Both the position numbers and the translations under genes were made by a program. A stretch of DNA of 64,000 nt from Candidatus Palauibacter rhopaloidicola (lineage in GTDB: Bacteria; Gemmatimonadota; Gemmatimonadetes; Palauibacterales; Palauibacteraceae). The notes under the pieces are model-generated. The model did not search any database. It saw only the letters and a list, made by a program, of their open reading frames with translations, and was not told where the DNA came from. The stretch is from the NCBI GenBank assembly GCA_026914155.1, contig JAPPGH010000049.1:62001-126000 (forward strand), in the 5' to 3' direction. Below, piece by piece: positions 30,208 through 39,724 of the stretch; position 1 is the stretch's first letter, and each line of letters opens with the position of its first letter.

Positions 30208-32036
30208 GGTTGCGAGACGCGTTCGAGCTGCTGGCCGAACAGCCGGCGGTACGGCCCGCCGCGAGAGACGAGTGCGTCATGGCGGCCGGCGTCCACGAGT
30301 CGCCCGCGCTCGAGGACGAAGATCCGGTCGGCCTCGCGCACCGTCGAGAGCCGGTGGGCGACCACGATCACCGTGCGCCCGCGATCGCCTTCCGCCGCCG
30401 CCCTCAGCGCCGTCTCCGTCTCGGCATCCACAGCCGACGTGGCTTCATCCAGGATGAGGATCGGGGGGTCGCGGAAGATGGCCCGTGCGATGCCGATGCG
30501 CTGGCGCTGGCCCGTCGACAGACGCACGCCGCGATCGCCGAGCACCGTGTCGTAACCGCCGGGCAGTCCCGCGATGAAGCCGTGCGCCCCGGCCGTCCGC
30601 GCCGCCGCTTCGACCGCCGCCGGGTCCGGCGCGTCCTCCCCGTAGGCGATGTTCGCCGTCACCGTGTCGTGGAAGAGCACGGGCTCCTGCCCCACGAGAC
30701 CGGTGAGCCGGCGGAGGGAGTCCACCGAGAACTCCCGGATGTCCGTCCCATCGATCGTGACCCGCCCCGCCTGCGGGTCCGCGAACCTGGGCAGCAGGTC
30801 GACCAGCGTGGATTTTCCGCTCCCCGACGTCCCGACGATGGCGACGACCGATCCGCGCGGGATGACGAGGTCGACGCCGCGCAGCGCGGCCCGGCCCCGC
30901 TCGTAGGCGAAGCTGACGCTCTCGTAGCGGATCTCCCGTTCGGGATCCGCCGCGATCCGCAACCCTCCGGCCGGCTCCGGGTCCTGGTCGAGGATCTCGA
31001 AGAAGCGGTCGGCCGCCGCGAGCCCCTGCGCGGCGATGGCCGGATACTGCGCGAACCCCTTCACCGGAGAGATGGCGCGCAGCGCGATGGTCACGAAGGC
31101 GACGAACTGTTCGGGCGCGATCGACCCGCCGCTCCCCACGAACGACGCCCCGATCCAGACGAGTCCGAGCGCCACGACGGACGCGAGCGTTTCGGAAAGG
31201 GGCGAGGCGAGGTGCCGGGTCGTGGCCGCCGAGATCCGCCTGCGGCTGAACGCGTCCGAACGGCGCCGAAAGCGCTTCTCCTCGAAGTCCTCGGCAACTC
31301 TCGACTTCACGAGCCGCACCGCGCCCAGCGATTCCTGCAGCGCCGCGACGAGTTCGCCGTGGTCATCCCAGGTGCGGCGGAACCTCTCGCGCAGCCGGCC
31401 GAGCAGCGGCCGCAGGCCGAGCCACACGAGCGGCACCAGGATGACGGCGATGAGCGCCAGCCTCCACGAGAGGGCGAACAGCGCCACGGCGTAGGCCGCG
31501 AGGGTCGCCACCTGGCGCACGGCCTGCGCGAGCGCGTCCGTCACGACGGGCTTCGCCTCGCCCGCGTCCGCGATCACGCGCGCGATCAGCTGTCCCGCCT
31601 TTCCACGCTCGAAGAAGGCGAGGGGCAGACGCTGAAGGTGCGCGTGCACGGCGTTGCGCACGTCGCGGACGAGGAACTCCTGGGTGCGGATCGAGAGCGC
31701 CCTCCCTCCGACGACGCAGAGGTTCTTGAGGAGGAGCGCGGCCAGCACCAGCACGCACACGGCCCGGAGTCCGTCCAGCCCCGCCTCCGGGCCGAGCCAT
31801 CCCCCGGCGATCCCGTCGATGAAGCGCTCCGCCGCGTTCCGTCCGCCGCCGGGCAGGGGAGGCCCCATGCCGAAGAGCGAGCGGAGGAACGGGATGAGCA
31901 GGAGGAGGCTGAACGCCTCGAGTCCGGCCGCGAGCACACCGAGCGCCAGGCTCGCGAGAAAGGTCCAGCGATAGGGGCGCAGGAACCGGAGCAGCCGCCG
32001 ATACGACGAGGCGCCCCCGTCCCGGCCCGGGTTCAT
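30204..32036 (-). CDS. MsbA-type ABC transporter, fused permease and ATPase
   Basis: 610 residues: six membrane helices in the first ~320 (FLASLALGVLAAGLEAFSLLLLIPFL onward), then the nucleotide-binding domain with Walker A GTSGSGKST, Q-loop, signature LSTGQRQRIGIARAI and Walker B ILILDEATSAVD. This homodimeric exporter type flips lipid A-core or similar lipids across the inner membrane. Its position between the acyltransferase and the GT9/PorX genes supports LPS or another lipid-linked glycan as the substrate. Confidence 0.9.
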   Translation of the reverse strand: MNPGRDGGASSYRRLLRFLRPYRWTFLASLALGVLAAGLEAFSLLLLIPFLRSLFGMGPPLPGGGRNAAERFIDGIAGGWLGPEAGLDGLRAVCVLVLAALLLKNLCVVGGRALSIRTQEFLVRDVRNAVHAHLQRLPLAFFERGKAGQLIARVIADAGEAKPVVTDALAQAVRQVATLAAYAVALFALSWRLALIAVILVPLVWLGLRPLLGRLRERFRRTWDDHGELVAALQESLGAVRLVKSRVAEDFEEKRFRRRSDAFSRRRISAATTRHLASPLSETLASVVALGLVWIGASFVGSGGSIAPEQFVAFVTIALRAISPVKGFAQYPAIAAQGLAAADRFFEILDQDPEPAGGLRIAADPEREIRYESVSFAYERGRAALRGVDLVIPRGSVVAIVGTSGSGKSTLVDLLPRFADPQAGRVTIDGTDIREFSVDSLRRLTGLVGQEPVLFHDTVTANIAYGEDAPDPAAVEAAARTAGAHGFIAGLPGGYDTVLGDRGVRLSTGQRQRIGIARAIFRDPPILILDEATSAVDAETETALRAAAEGDRGRTVIVVAHRLSTVREADRIFVLERGRLVDAGRHDALVSRGGPYRRLFGQQLERVSQP

Positions 32037-32040
32037 CGAG

Positions 32041-33615
32041 TCACCGCGGCGTGAGCAGCGCGGCGGGAAGCACCATCTCGTCGGGGCTCACCCCGCCGTG
32101 CAGGAAACTGTCCCGGTACCGGTTCTGGTATTCCCGCAGCCGCGTCGGGTAGACGAAGAAGTAGTCCTCCCGACAGAGGGCGAAGGTCTTGCTCATCCCG
32201 CCGGGAGGCATTCGCCATTCGTCCGCGTCCGAAGTCGACATGACCGCGGCCGGGTTCTCCACCTTCATGTCGTCGCCGATCTTGTAGCGCAGGCTCGTCG
32301 ACGCGTCGCGTCCGGCGTAGATCGTGGCGGGCCGCCGGCAGTGAATCGAACCGTGGTCCGTCGTGAGGAGGACCCGGACTCCCCGCTGCGCGGCCAGCCG
32401 GAGCGCCTTCAGCGCCGGCGAACGCTCGAACCAGGTCACTGTGAGCGAGCGCAGCGCGCTGCTGTCCTGCGCCATCTCCCAGATCAGGCGCGACCGCGCC
32501 CTCCCGTGCGTGAGCATGTCCACGAAGCCGAACACGAGCGCCGTGGCCGAAGGGGACGACAGGTAACCGCCGAGCCGAGCCAGCATGGGCTCGCTCTCCT
32601 GGGCCGAGAAGATCTTCTCGTAGTGCACGGGGATCCGCGACGCGGTCAGTTCGTGGATATGCCGCTCGAAGAGTTCATCCTCGAACGAGTTGTAGCCGAT
32701 CTCGCTCCCCCTCTCCCACCACTCGGGATAGCGCTCGGCGAGTTCGTCCGCGAAGGTGCCTCCGAAGATCGCGTTGCGCGCGAACGGGGTCGCGGTGGGC
32801 AGCAGACCCGCGTAGAGCGCCTCCTCGATCTCGAAGTGCTCGCTCACGATGGGGAGGACGGCCCGCCACTGGTCCAGCCGCATGCAGTCCATCACGACGA
32901 GCAGCGCCGCAGGATCCTCGTCCAGGATCGGTCGGAAGAAGCGGGACAGCACGTCCACCGAGAGGGTCGGCCCCCGCTCGCCGCCCTCGTGCACCCACTC
33001 CCCGTACCGGTCCGCCACGAGATCGCAGAAGCCTCGGCTCAGGTCGGTGTGCAGCCCGTTGAGGATCTCGCGCAGGCCCGACTCGCCGGCCTCCTCCAGC
33101 TTCAGGTCCCAGTCGACCAGTTCCGAGTACAGGTCGGCCCAGTCCCGCCACGAAGCCGCCGTGGAGACCCGCTCCCGCAACTCGCCGAAGCGGCGAGAGA
33201 AATCGCGCGTGATGTGCTCGTGGCGCAGGGCCGGGCCGGCGAGGAGCCGCGTCACGACCGACAGCACCTGCCGGGGGCTCGTCGGCTTGACGATGTAGTC
33301 GTCCGCCCGCCGTCCGATCGCCTCGTGCATGGTCGATTCTTCTTCGCTCTTCGTGACCATCACCACGGGGAGGCGGGGGGCGGAACTCCGGATGCGGTCG
33401 AGGACCTCGATCCCGCGCAGCCCGGGCATCCGCTCATCCAGCAGCACGAGATCGTAGGAAACCGCGGTCAGGAGTTCGATCGCGTCCTGGCCGTTCATCA
33501 CGGCATCGACGTGATATCCGGAGGACCGCAGCAGCATGAGATGCGGACGCAGCAGGTCGACTTCGTCGTCCACCCACAGGATCCGGCCCGCCACGGTCTT
33601 CGCCCCTTCCGTCAT
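32041..33615 (-). CDS. porX: PorX-type response regulator with PglZ alkaline phosphatase-like domain
   Basis: 524 residues. Receiver domain at about 8-130: acidic pocket D16-D17, phosphoacceptor D60 (YDLVLLDERMPG), the Thr in VVMVTKS and the Lys in DYIVKP. A helical linker leads to a PglZ/alkaline phosphatase-superfamily domain with metal-site candidates in LLVVMDCMRLDQW, Thr in LPTATPF, FVDMLTHG and TTDHGSIH. This is the architecture of PorX, which in Bacteroidota acts with PorY and SigP to control type IX secretion and whose effector domain cleaves oligonucleotides. No histidine kinase or T9SS gene is in this window. It ends 4 bp before the MsbA-type gene and starts 24 bp after GT9. Confidence 0.85.
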   Translation of the reverse strand: MTEGAKTVAGRILWVDDEVDLLRPHLMLLRSSGYHVDAVMNGQDAIELLTAVSYDLVLLDERMPGLRGIEVLDRIRSSAPRLPVVMVTKSEEESTMHEAIGRRADDYIVKPTSPRQVLSVVTRLLAGPALRHEHITRDFSRRFGELRERVSTAASWRDWADLYSELVDWDLKLEEAGESGLREILNGLHTDLSRGFCDLVADRYGEWVHEGGERGPTLSVDVLSRFFRPILDEDPAALLVVMDCMRLDQWRAVLPIVSEHFEIEEALYAGLLPTATPFARNAIFGGTFADELAERYPEWWERGSEIGYNSFEDELFERHIHELTASRIPVHYEKIFSAQESEPMLARLGGYLSSPSATALVFGFVDMLTHGRARSRLIWEMAQDSSALRSLTVTWFERSPALKALRLAAQRGVRVLLTTDHGSIHCRRPATIYAGRDASTSLRYKIGDDMKVENPAAVMSTSDADEWRMPPGGMSKTFALCREDYFFVYPTRLREYQNRYRDSFLHGGVSPDEMVLPAALLTPR

Positions 33616-33639
33616 GTGCCGCCTTTCAGGTGTTCGGAT

Positions 33640-34701
33640 TCAGGTGCTCAGATAGGAGCGGATGGCTCGCTCCAGCTTAAGCGCGACGTCCCCGGCGCGG
33701 ATCCTCGACATGCGCCGGCGGCGGGTGGCCCGGGACGGCATTCGCTCGCCGTTGGAGCCGTCCGGGCCGCGAAACCGGTCCACCGTGAGGTCCGTGAACC
33801 GGCCGTAGGGACCGCTGCGTTCGGGGTCCGTGTACCCGTACAGTCCGATGGTCGGCGTCCCCAGCGCCACCGCCATGTGCAGCGGCCCCGTGTCCGGCGC
33901 CAGCACGAGATCGCTCGCGGCGAGCCGGCCCGCCAACTCCCTCAGCGTCCCGCCCAGCGCGACGCGCGGCGGGGCCCCGCACAACTCCCCGAGACGGCGG
34001 GCATCCCGCACTTCCTCTTCGGAGTCTCCTCCCAGGAGGACGGGCTGAAGACCCAGATCGCCGGCCGCCATGTCGATTACCCGCGCCGTGCCCTCGAGGG
34101 TCCAGTTTCTCCGGGCGTTGGAACTCCGCGGCACGACCGCCAGCACCGGGCGCGAGAATCTCTCCCGCCACACCGCCGAAGCCCGCCGCTCCTCCTCCGT
34201 GAAGTGAAACCGCCACTCGAGGCATCGCGGGACGCCGAGATGATCGAGGAACTCGAACAGTTCGTCCTGAATGTGGGCCACGGGGGCCGGCGGGATGCGG
34301 CGGTTCGTGGCCAACCAGCTCAGGTCGCGGGCGCGCGCTCGATCGTGGCCGAGGCGCTCCGGGGCGCGGAGGAGACGCGTGACCATTCCTCCCTTGAAAT
34401 TCGGCTGCAGGCAGATGACGAGATCGAAGGTCTCCCCCGCCACCTCGCGCCGAAAGCGGGAATAGGCGCGGGCGCCGAGCCTTCGGTGGAAGAGCAGGAT
34501 CCGGTCCACGTCCGGCCGGCCGGCCATCAGGGTAGCCGGCCCCGGCTGCAGCACCCAGGTGATGTGTGCGCGAGGCCACGCCTGGCGGAGCGACGCGACG
34601 ATGGGCATCCCCTGGACGGTGCTTCCCACCGCGCTCATGAGCACGATGGCGATCCGGCGCGGGGGAGCGCCCGGGGCCCGCGGGGATCTATCCGGCCGCA
34701 T
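33640..34701 (-). CDS. Family 9 glycosyltransferase (heptosyltransferase-like)
   Basis: 353 residues, GT-B fold. N-terminal IAIVLMSAVGSTVQGMPIVASLRQAW and the donor-binding C-terminal DTGPLHMAVALGTPTIGLYG match ADP-heptose:LPS heptosyltransferases, which build the LPS inner core in the cytoplasm. ATG 34701 is the first Met with homology; the open frame extends upstream into the promoter region shared with lptF. It leads the minus-strand envelope operon. The true sugar donor cannot be read from sequence. Confidence 0.85.
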   Translation of the reverse strand: MRPDRSPRAPGAPPRRIAIVLMSAVGSTVQGMPIVASLRQAWPRAHITWVLQPGPATLMAGRPDVDRILLFHRRLGARAYSRFRREVAGETFDLVICLQPNFKGGMVTRLLRAPERLGHDRARARDLSWLATNRRIPPAPVAHIQDELFEFLDHLGVPRCLEWRFHFTEEERRASAVWRERFSRPVLAVVPRSSNARRNWTLEGTARVIDMAAGDLGLQPVLLGGDSEEEVRDARRLGELCGAPPRVALGGTLRELAGRLAASDLVLAPDTGPLHMAVALGTPTIGLYGYTDPERSGPYGRFTDLTVDRFRGPDGSNGERMPSRATRRRRMSRIRAGDVALKLERAIRSYLST

Positions 34702-34771
34702 TCTGGTACAGAAGTTGGCGGACCGTGAAGGATCCGCGGGGCGGAACCGGCCCCGGAATAACCCGCCCGGG

Positions 34772-34800
34772 CTGACAACGGCCCGAAAACACAGTAATCT
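34772..34800 (+). promoter_or_regulatory. Sigma70-type promoter of lptFG
   Basis: -35 CTGACA (34772-34777), 17 bp spacer, -10 TAATCT (34795-34800). The lptF ATG is at 34808, only 7 nt after the -10, and no Shine-Dalgarno precedes it, so the transcript is predicted to be leaderless. Confidence 0.6.
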
Positions 34801-34807
34801 CGGGGCG

Positions 34808-36358
34808 ATGCGAACTCTCACCCGCTATATCCTGAGCCGTCACGCCGGGCCGTTCATCTTCGCCGTCATCGGCACCACGGTGCTGCTCCTCCTCGACCAG
34901 GTGAGCAAGCGCTTCGAGCGGCTCATCGGCAAGGACCTCGAGTGGTCGGTGATCGCCGAGGTCTTCGTCTACTCGATCCCCTTCATCCTCGCCCAGACCC
35001 TGCCGATGGCCGTGCTCATCGCGGTCCTGTACGTCTTCGGCCGGATGGAGGGCGACTTCGAGATCACCGCCGTCAAGGCGAGCGGCATCCCCCTGTCGCG
35101 CGTGATGGCCCCGCTCCTCGTTTGTGCCGTCATTCTGGCCGGCGGCATGACCTGGTTCAACAACACGGTCCTGCCGCAGTCGAATCATCACCTGCAGGTG
35201 CTGCTCACGGGGATCGGCCGCAAGAAGCCGACCTTCAACCTCCGGGAACATACGATCAACGAGGTGCTCCCGTCCTATGTCTACGTGCACCCCGGCATGA
35301 TCGACCGGGAGGAGAGCGTGGTGCACGATGTCGCGATCTACGATGAGCGAAATGGCCAGGAGAGCCGCTCCATCTACGCGACCCGCGGGAAGATGGGCTT
35401 CTCGGAGGAAGGAGAGGACCTCTACTTCGACCTCGAGGACGGCGTCGTCCAGGTACGCATGAATGAGCGCCCGCACGCCTTCCGGCGCATCGCCTTCGAG
35501 CGGATGTTGCTCAAGATCCCGGATGTGGCGAACGGTCTCGAGCGCGATACCGCAGCCTTGCGCGGCGATCGCGAGATGAACATCGCCGACATGCGCGTGG
35601 AGGCGGATCGCGGCGCGCAGATGGCGGACGCGGCGCGTTCGGAGAGCCTCGTGTACGCGCGGGCGATCACCCGCATGCTGCTGGACTTCGCACAACCTCT
35701 CGGGGACGCGCCGGGTCCCGGAGCCTGGTCGCCGGACGGCACCTATGCCGGGGAGGGCGACATCCCCGACTGGGACGATAACATGGCGGACTGGGCGGAT
35801 TACGCCGCTGAGCGGGAGGATTACATCCCCGAGCTGGAAGCCGATCTTCCCGACTGGGCCGATCCGCCCGACCGGGGTGACGACCTCTCCACGACCCCGG
35901 GCGCGCTCGCCCAAGGCGAGATGGGACCGGAACCCGCGCGGGAGCGCGCCGCTCCGGATTCCACCACGCAGGTCGCGGAGAGCGCGGCCCGCCGCTTCTA
36001 CTCCGCCTCCGATGCGGCGAACCAGTTCCAGTCCTACGCCGAGCGCGAGGTCACGGGCCTTCGCCGAATCAACCAGTACTGGGTCGAGATTCACAAGAAG
36101 GGGACGATCCCGGCCGCGTGCATCGTCTTCGTCCTCCTCGGCGCCCCGATCGCCGTCCGGTTCCCGCGCGGCGGCGTCGCGCTCGTCGTCGGCGTCAGCC
36201 TGGGCATCTTCGGGGCGTACTACGTCTCGCTCATCGGGGGCGAGCGGCTCGCCGACCGCCTCTGGATCTCGCCGCTCTGGGCCATGTGGGCCCCGAACGT
36301 CATCTTCGGCGCCGCCGGGCTCGTGGCCCTGGCGCGCTCCACCAAGGTGATGCGCTGA
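34808..36358 (+). CDS. lptF: LPS export permease LptF with an acidic Trp-rich insertion
   Basis: 516 residues. LptF and LptG form the inner-membrane permease that extracts LPS and passes it to the periplasmic bridge. Three N-terminal membrane helices, a periplasmic beta-jellyroll and three C-terminal helices (from about residue 430) are seen. Family members are usually 350-400 residues. The surplus lies at about 300-420 and includes the Asp/Trp-rich units PDWDD, ADWAD and PDWAD plus AEREDYIPE, then a Pro/Ala/Glu stretch. Start ATG 34808 is chosen because membrane helix 1 begins there. lptG follows after 4 bp. Confidence 0.9.
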   Translation: MRTLTRYILSRHAGPFIFAVIGTTVLLLLDQVSKRFERLIGKDLEWSVIAEVFVYSIPFILAQTLPMAVLIAVLYVFGRMEGDFEITAVKASGIPLSRVMAPLLVCAVILAGGMTWFNNTVLPQSNHHLQVLLTGIGRKKPTFNLREHTINEVLPSYVYVHPGMIDREESVVHDVAIYDERNGQESRSIYATRGKMGFSEEGEDLYFDLEDGVVQVRMNERPHAFRRIAFERMLLKIPDVANGLERDTAALRGDREMNIADMRVEADRGAQMADAARSESLVYARAITRMLLDFAQPLGDAPGPGAWSPDGTYAGEGDIPDWDDNMADWADYAAEREDYIPELEADLPDWADPPDRGDDLSTTPGALAQGEMGPEPARERAAPDSTTQVAESAARRFYSASDAANQFQSYAEREVTGLRRINQYWVEIHKKGTIPAACIVFVLLGAPIAVRFPRGGVALVVGVSLGIFGAYYVSLIGGERLADRLWISPLWAMWAPNVIFGAAGLVALARSTKVMR

Positions 36359-36362
36359 CGCC

Positions 36363-37439
36363 GTGAAACTGCTCGACCGGTACGTCCTTTCCCAGTTCCT
36401 GCGGATCTTCGCGGCCTGCGCGCTCGGTGTGCCGTTCCTCTTCATGGTCATCGACATCGCCGACAACCTCGACAGGTTCCTCGACCAGGGGTCGACCTGG
36501 TCCCAGATCGTCCTCCACTACGTGTACGAGTTCCCGTACCAGTCGCTGCTCGGGTTCCCGATCGCCGCCCTGCTGGGTTCCGTGTTCACGGTGGCCTCCA
36601 TGTCCCGGCACTTCGAGGTCGCGGCCGTCAAGGCGGGCGGCGTTTCCTTCTACCGGCTCGTCCTCCCGATCCTCTGCGGCGCGACGCTGCTCAGCTTCGT
36701 CGCGCTCGGTCTCACGGAGCTCGTCGCCGTGACGACGCGGAAATCGGCCGAAGTCCTCGAACAGGAGGAGGCCCGCAGCCAGACGATCCGGAACTCCTTC
36801 GTCTACCGGGGGGACGACGGCCTCGTGTACAAGGCGCGACTGCTCGACACGCGCGAGGGCCGGATGGACGACGTGCAGATCGAGCGGCGGGGATCGGAAC
36901 CCGACTTCCCCACCGTACACATCACGGCCAACGTCGCGCGCTACGACCCGGCGTTCTCGCGCTGGGTGCTGCAGCAGGGGTGGATGCGGGAGTTCCGCGG
37001 CCCGGAGGAGGAGACCGCCTTCGAGTTTTCCGAACTGTTCGTGCGGCAACTGGACGAGACGCCCGAGGAACTGCAGGCCAGACCCAAGGAACCGGACGAG
37101 ATGCGCTACGCGGAACTGGGGCGCCTCATCGAGTCCGTCGAACGGTCGGGCGGCACGACGAACGGGCTCAGGACCTCTCGCGCGCTGCGGATCGCCTTCC
37201 CCTTCACGTGCCTCGTGATCGCCGTGTTCGGCATACCGCTGGCGCACAGCAACAAGCGGGGCGGCGCGCCGACCTCGATCGGGATCGCGCTCGGGACGAC
37301 GATCCTCTTCCTGACTCTGATCCGCATCGCCGAAGCGATGGGCGCCGGAGGGGCGCTGTCACCGACGGCGGCGGCCTGGCTGCCGAACACCATCTTCTTC
37401 GGCGCCGGCCTCCTGCTCTTCGCAAAGCTGCGCACGTAG
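36363..37439 (+). CDS. lptG: LPS export permease LptG
   Basis: 358 residues, the partner of LptF, of normal length and without an insertion. It has three N-terminal helices (FLRIFAACALGVPFLFMVIDIA, LLGFPIAALLGSVFTVASM, LVLPILCGATLLSFVALGL), a periplasmic jellyroll (SFVYRGDDGLVYKARLLDTREG) and three C-terminal helices. The SRHFEVAAVKAGG cytoplasmic loop, which contacts the ATPase LptB, is typical. The GTG start lies 4 bp after the lptF stop. lptB, lptC and lptA are not in the window. Confidence 0.9.
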   Translation: MKLLDRYVLSQFLRIFAACALGVPFLFMVIDIADNLDRFLDQGSTWSQIVLHYVYEFPYQSLLGFPIAALLGSVFTVASMSRHFEVAAVKAGGVSFYRLVLPILCGATLLSFVALGLTELVAVTTRKSAEVLEQEEARSQTIRNSFVYRGDDGLVYKARLLDTREGRMDDVQIERRGSEPDFPTVHITANVARYDPAFSRWVLQQGWMREFRGPEEETAFEFSELFVRQLDETPEELQARPKEPDEMRYAELGRLIESVERSGGTTNGLRTSRALRIAFPFTCLVIAVFGIPLAHSNKRGGAPTSIGIALGTTILFLTLIRIAEAMGAGGALSPTAAAWLPNTIFFGAGLLLFAKLRT

Positions 37440-37463
37440 CAGGCCGGGGGAAGCCGGCCGGGG

Positions 37464-37475
<12 letters not shown>
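37440..37475. terminator. Bidirectional hairpin between lptG and gmd
   Basis: CAGGCCGG (37440-37447) pairs with CCGGCCTG (37468-37475); a nested GCCGGCC repeat lies inside. It separates convergent genes and overlaps the last gmd codons. No U-tract is present. Confidence 0.45.
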
Positions 37476-38429
<954 letters not shown>

Positions 38430-38505
38430 GGCGGCCGAATATGCGCGGCCGCCGCGCCGCGGCCAAACGAGCGCGGTCCCCGGGAGGCCGGCGTCGCCGC
38501 GCCGC

Positions 38506-38534
38506 TTGACCGAAGACAACCCGAATCCGACATT
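38506..38534 (+). promoter_or_regulatory. Possible promoter of the GIY-YIG gene
   Basis: TTGACC (38506-38511), 17 bp spacer, GACATT (38529-38534). The -35 is good, the -10 only fair. It would give a ~50 nt leader containing the GAGGAGGT ribosome site. The rest of spacer 38430-38582 shows only GC-rich sequence. Confidence 0.3.
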
Positions 38535-38582
38535 CCCCGTCCCGCCGCCGGCCGGGCCGCGGGAAGCCGAAGGCCGCAGACA

Positions 38583-38599
38583 GAGGAGGTCTCGCGATC
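38583..38599 (+). promoter_or_regulatory. Strong ribosome binding site facing an ATC codon
   Basis: GAGGAGGT (38583-38590) is followed after 6 nt by ATC (38597-38599), in frame with the GIY-YIG gene. The first ordinary start codon, GTG 38615, has no ribosome site. The site therefore points to ATC initiation, which is rare but known, or to an error in this codon. Confidence 0.5.
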
Positions 38600-39679
38600 C
38601 CGCGCGCGACGCCGGTGCCGGAGTGGGTGCCCGATCTTCCGACGAGCCCGGGTGTCTACGTCTTCGTGGATGCGCACGGGCATCCCCTCTATGTGGGGAA
38701 GAGCGTGAACCTGCGGCGGCGCGTGCGCGGCTACTTCTACTCGGGGGGGCCGTCGAACGAGCGGCTGGCCGAGATGCTGCGGATCGCCCGGGGCGTCGAG
38801 GCACACCCGACCGGGAGCGACCTCGAGGCGCGACTCGTGGAGGCGGAGCGCATCCTCGGCCAGCGTCCGCCCTACAACCGGGCGCTCAAGCGGCGCGACG
38901 CGGGCTGGTACCTGGAACTGCGCCGGAACGAACCCTTCCCGCGGTTGCGCGTCGTGCGCCGGCCGCGCCGGGCCGAGGCCCGCTACATCGGCCCCTTCTG
39001 GAGCCGCCGGCTGCCCGAGCGCATCCGTCGCCTCGTGGAGAAGATCGCCCGGCTGCGGAGTTGCGCCGAATCGCTGCGCCCGGACCCGGCGCGGAGCCCG
39101 TGCATGCAGTTCGACATGGACCTCTGCACCGCGCCCTGCGCGCGCCGCGTGGGACTCAACGCCTATCGGCGGCAGGCGGAAGCGGCCGGGCGCCTGCTCG
39201 CCGACCCGGACTACGCCTGGGAACTCATGGACCGCTTCACGGCGGCGCGCGATGCCGCCTCCGAGCGGCTGGAGTTCGAGCGGGCCGCGGCGGCGCAACT
39301 TCGTCTCGACTGGATCGAGGAACTCGAGGAACTTCGGTTCCTGCTGGAACCGGAAGCGGAGCCGCACTCCTGGCTCATCGTGCTCCCCGCGCTCGACGAG
39401 GCGCACCGGATGCTCCAGCCCGTGGCGCGCGGGCAGGTGCTCGGGCGGCGCCGCGTGGCGTGGGTCGAGGGCGCCTGGGAGGAGGCCGTGGCAAACGCCT
39501 GCTACGCCGTGCGAGTGGCGGAGTTGCGGGCGCCCACCGTTCTTTCGCCGCGGGAATCCGTGCCCAGCGCGATGGTCGGCCGCTGGCTCGAGGAGGGCGG
39601 TGACGGCGGACACGCGATCGACCTCACCCGCCTCGACGCCGCCGGCGCCATCGACCGCCTGCGGCGCCTCGCGTCCTGA
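38597..39679 (+). CDS. UvrC-like GIY-YIG endonuclease lacking the C-terminal nuclease half
   Basis: About 360 residues (354 from GTG 38615, plus six if ATC 38597 is used; numbering here is from GTG). The GIY-YIG domain ([25 protein letters not shown]) is at 13-37. C150, C163, C171 and C175 match the spacing of the four Cys that hold the UvrC iron-sulphur cluster. A UVR-like helix pair ([14 protein letters not shown]) is near 215-235. The RNase H-like 5' nuclease and HhH domains of UvrC are absent. It could make only the 3' incision, like Cho. Full-length UvrC may exist elsewhere. Confidence 0.75.
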   Translation: MPRATPVPEWVPDLPTSPGVYVFVDAHGHPLYVGKSVNLRRRVRGYFYSGGPSNERLAEMLRIARGVEAHPTGSDLEARLVEAERILGQRPPYNRALKRRDAGWYLELRRNEPFPRLRVVRRPRRAEARYIGPFWSRRLPERIRRLVEKIARLRSCAESLRPDPARSPCMQFDMDLCTAPCARRVGLNAYRRQAEAAGRLLADPDYAWELMDRFTAARDAASERLEFERAAAAQLRLDWIEELEELRFLLEPEAEPHSWLIVLPALDEAHRMLQPVARGQVLGRRRVAWVEGAWEEAVANACYAVRVAELRAPTVLSPRESVPSAMVGRWLEEGGDGGHAIDLTRLDAAGAIDRLRRLAS

Positions 39680-39724
39680 CGCCGGCCGCGGAACCCCGTC
39701 ACCGTCAACCGGGTCTTGATTGCC

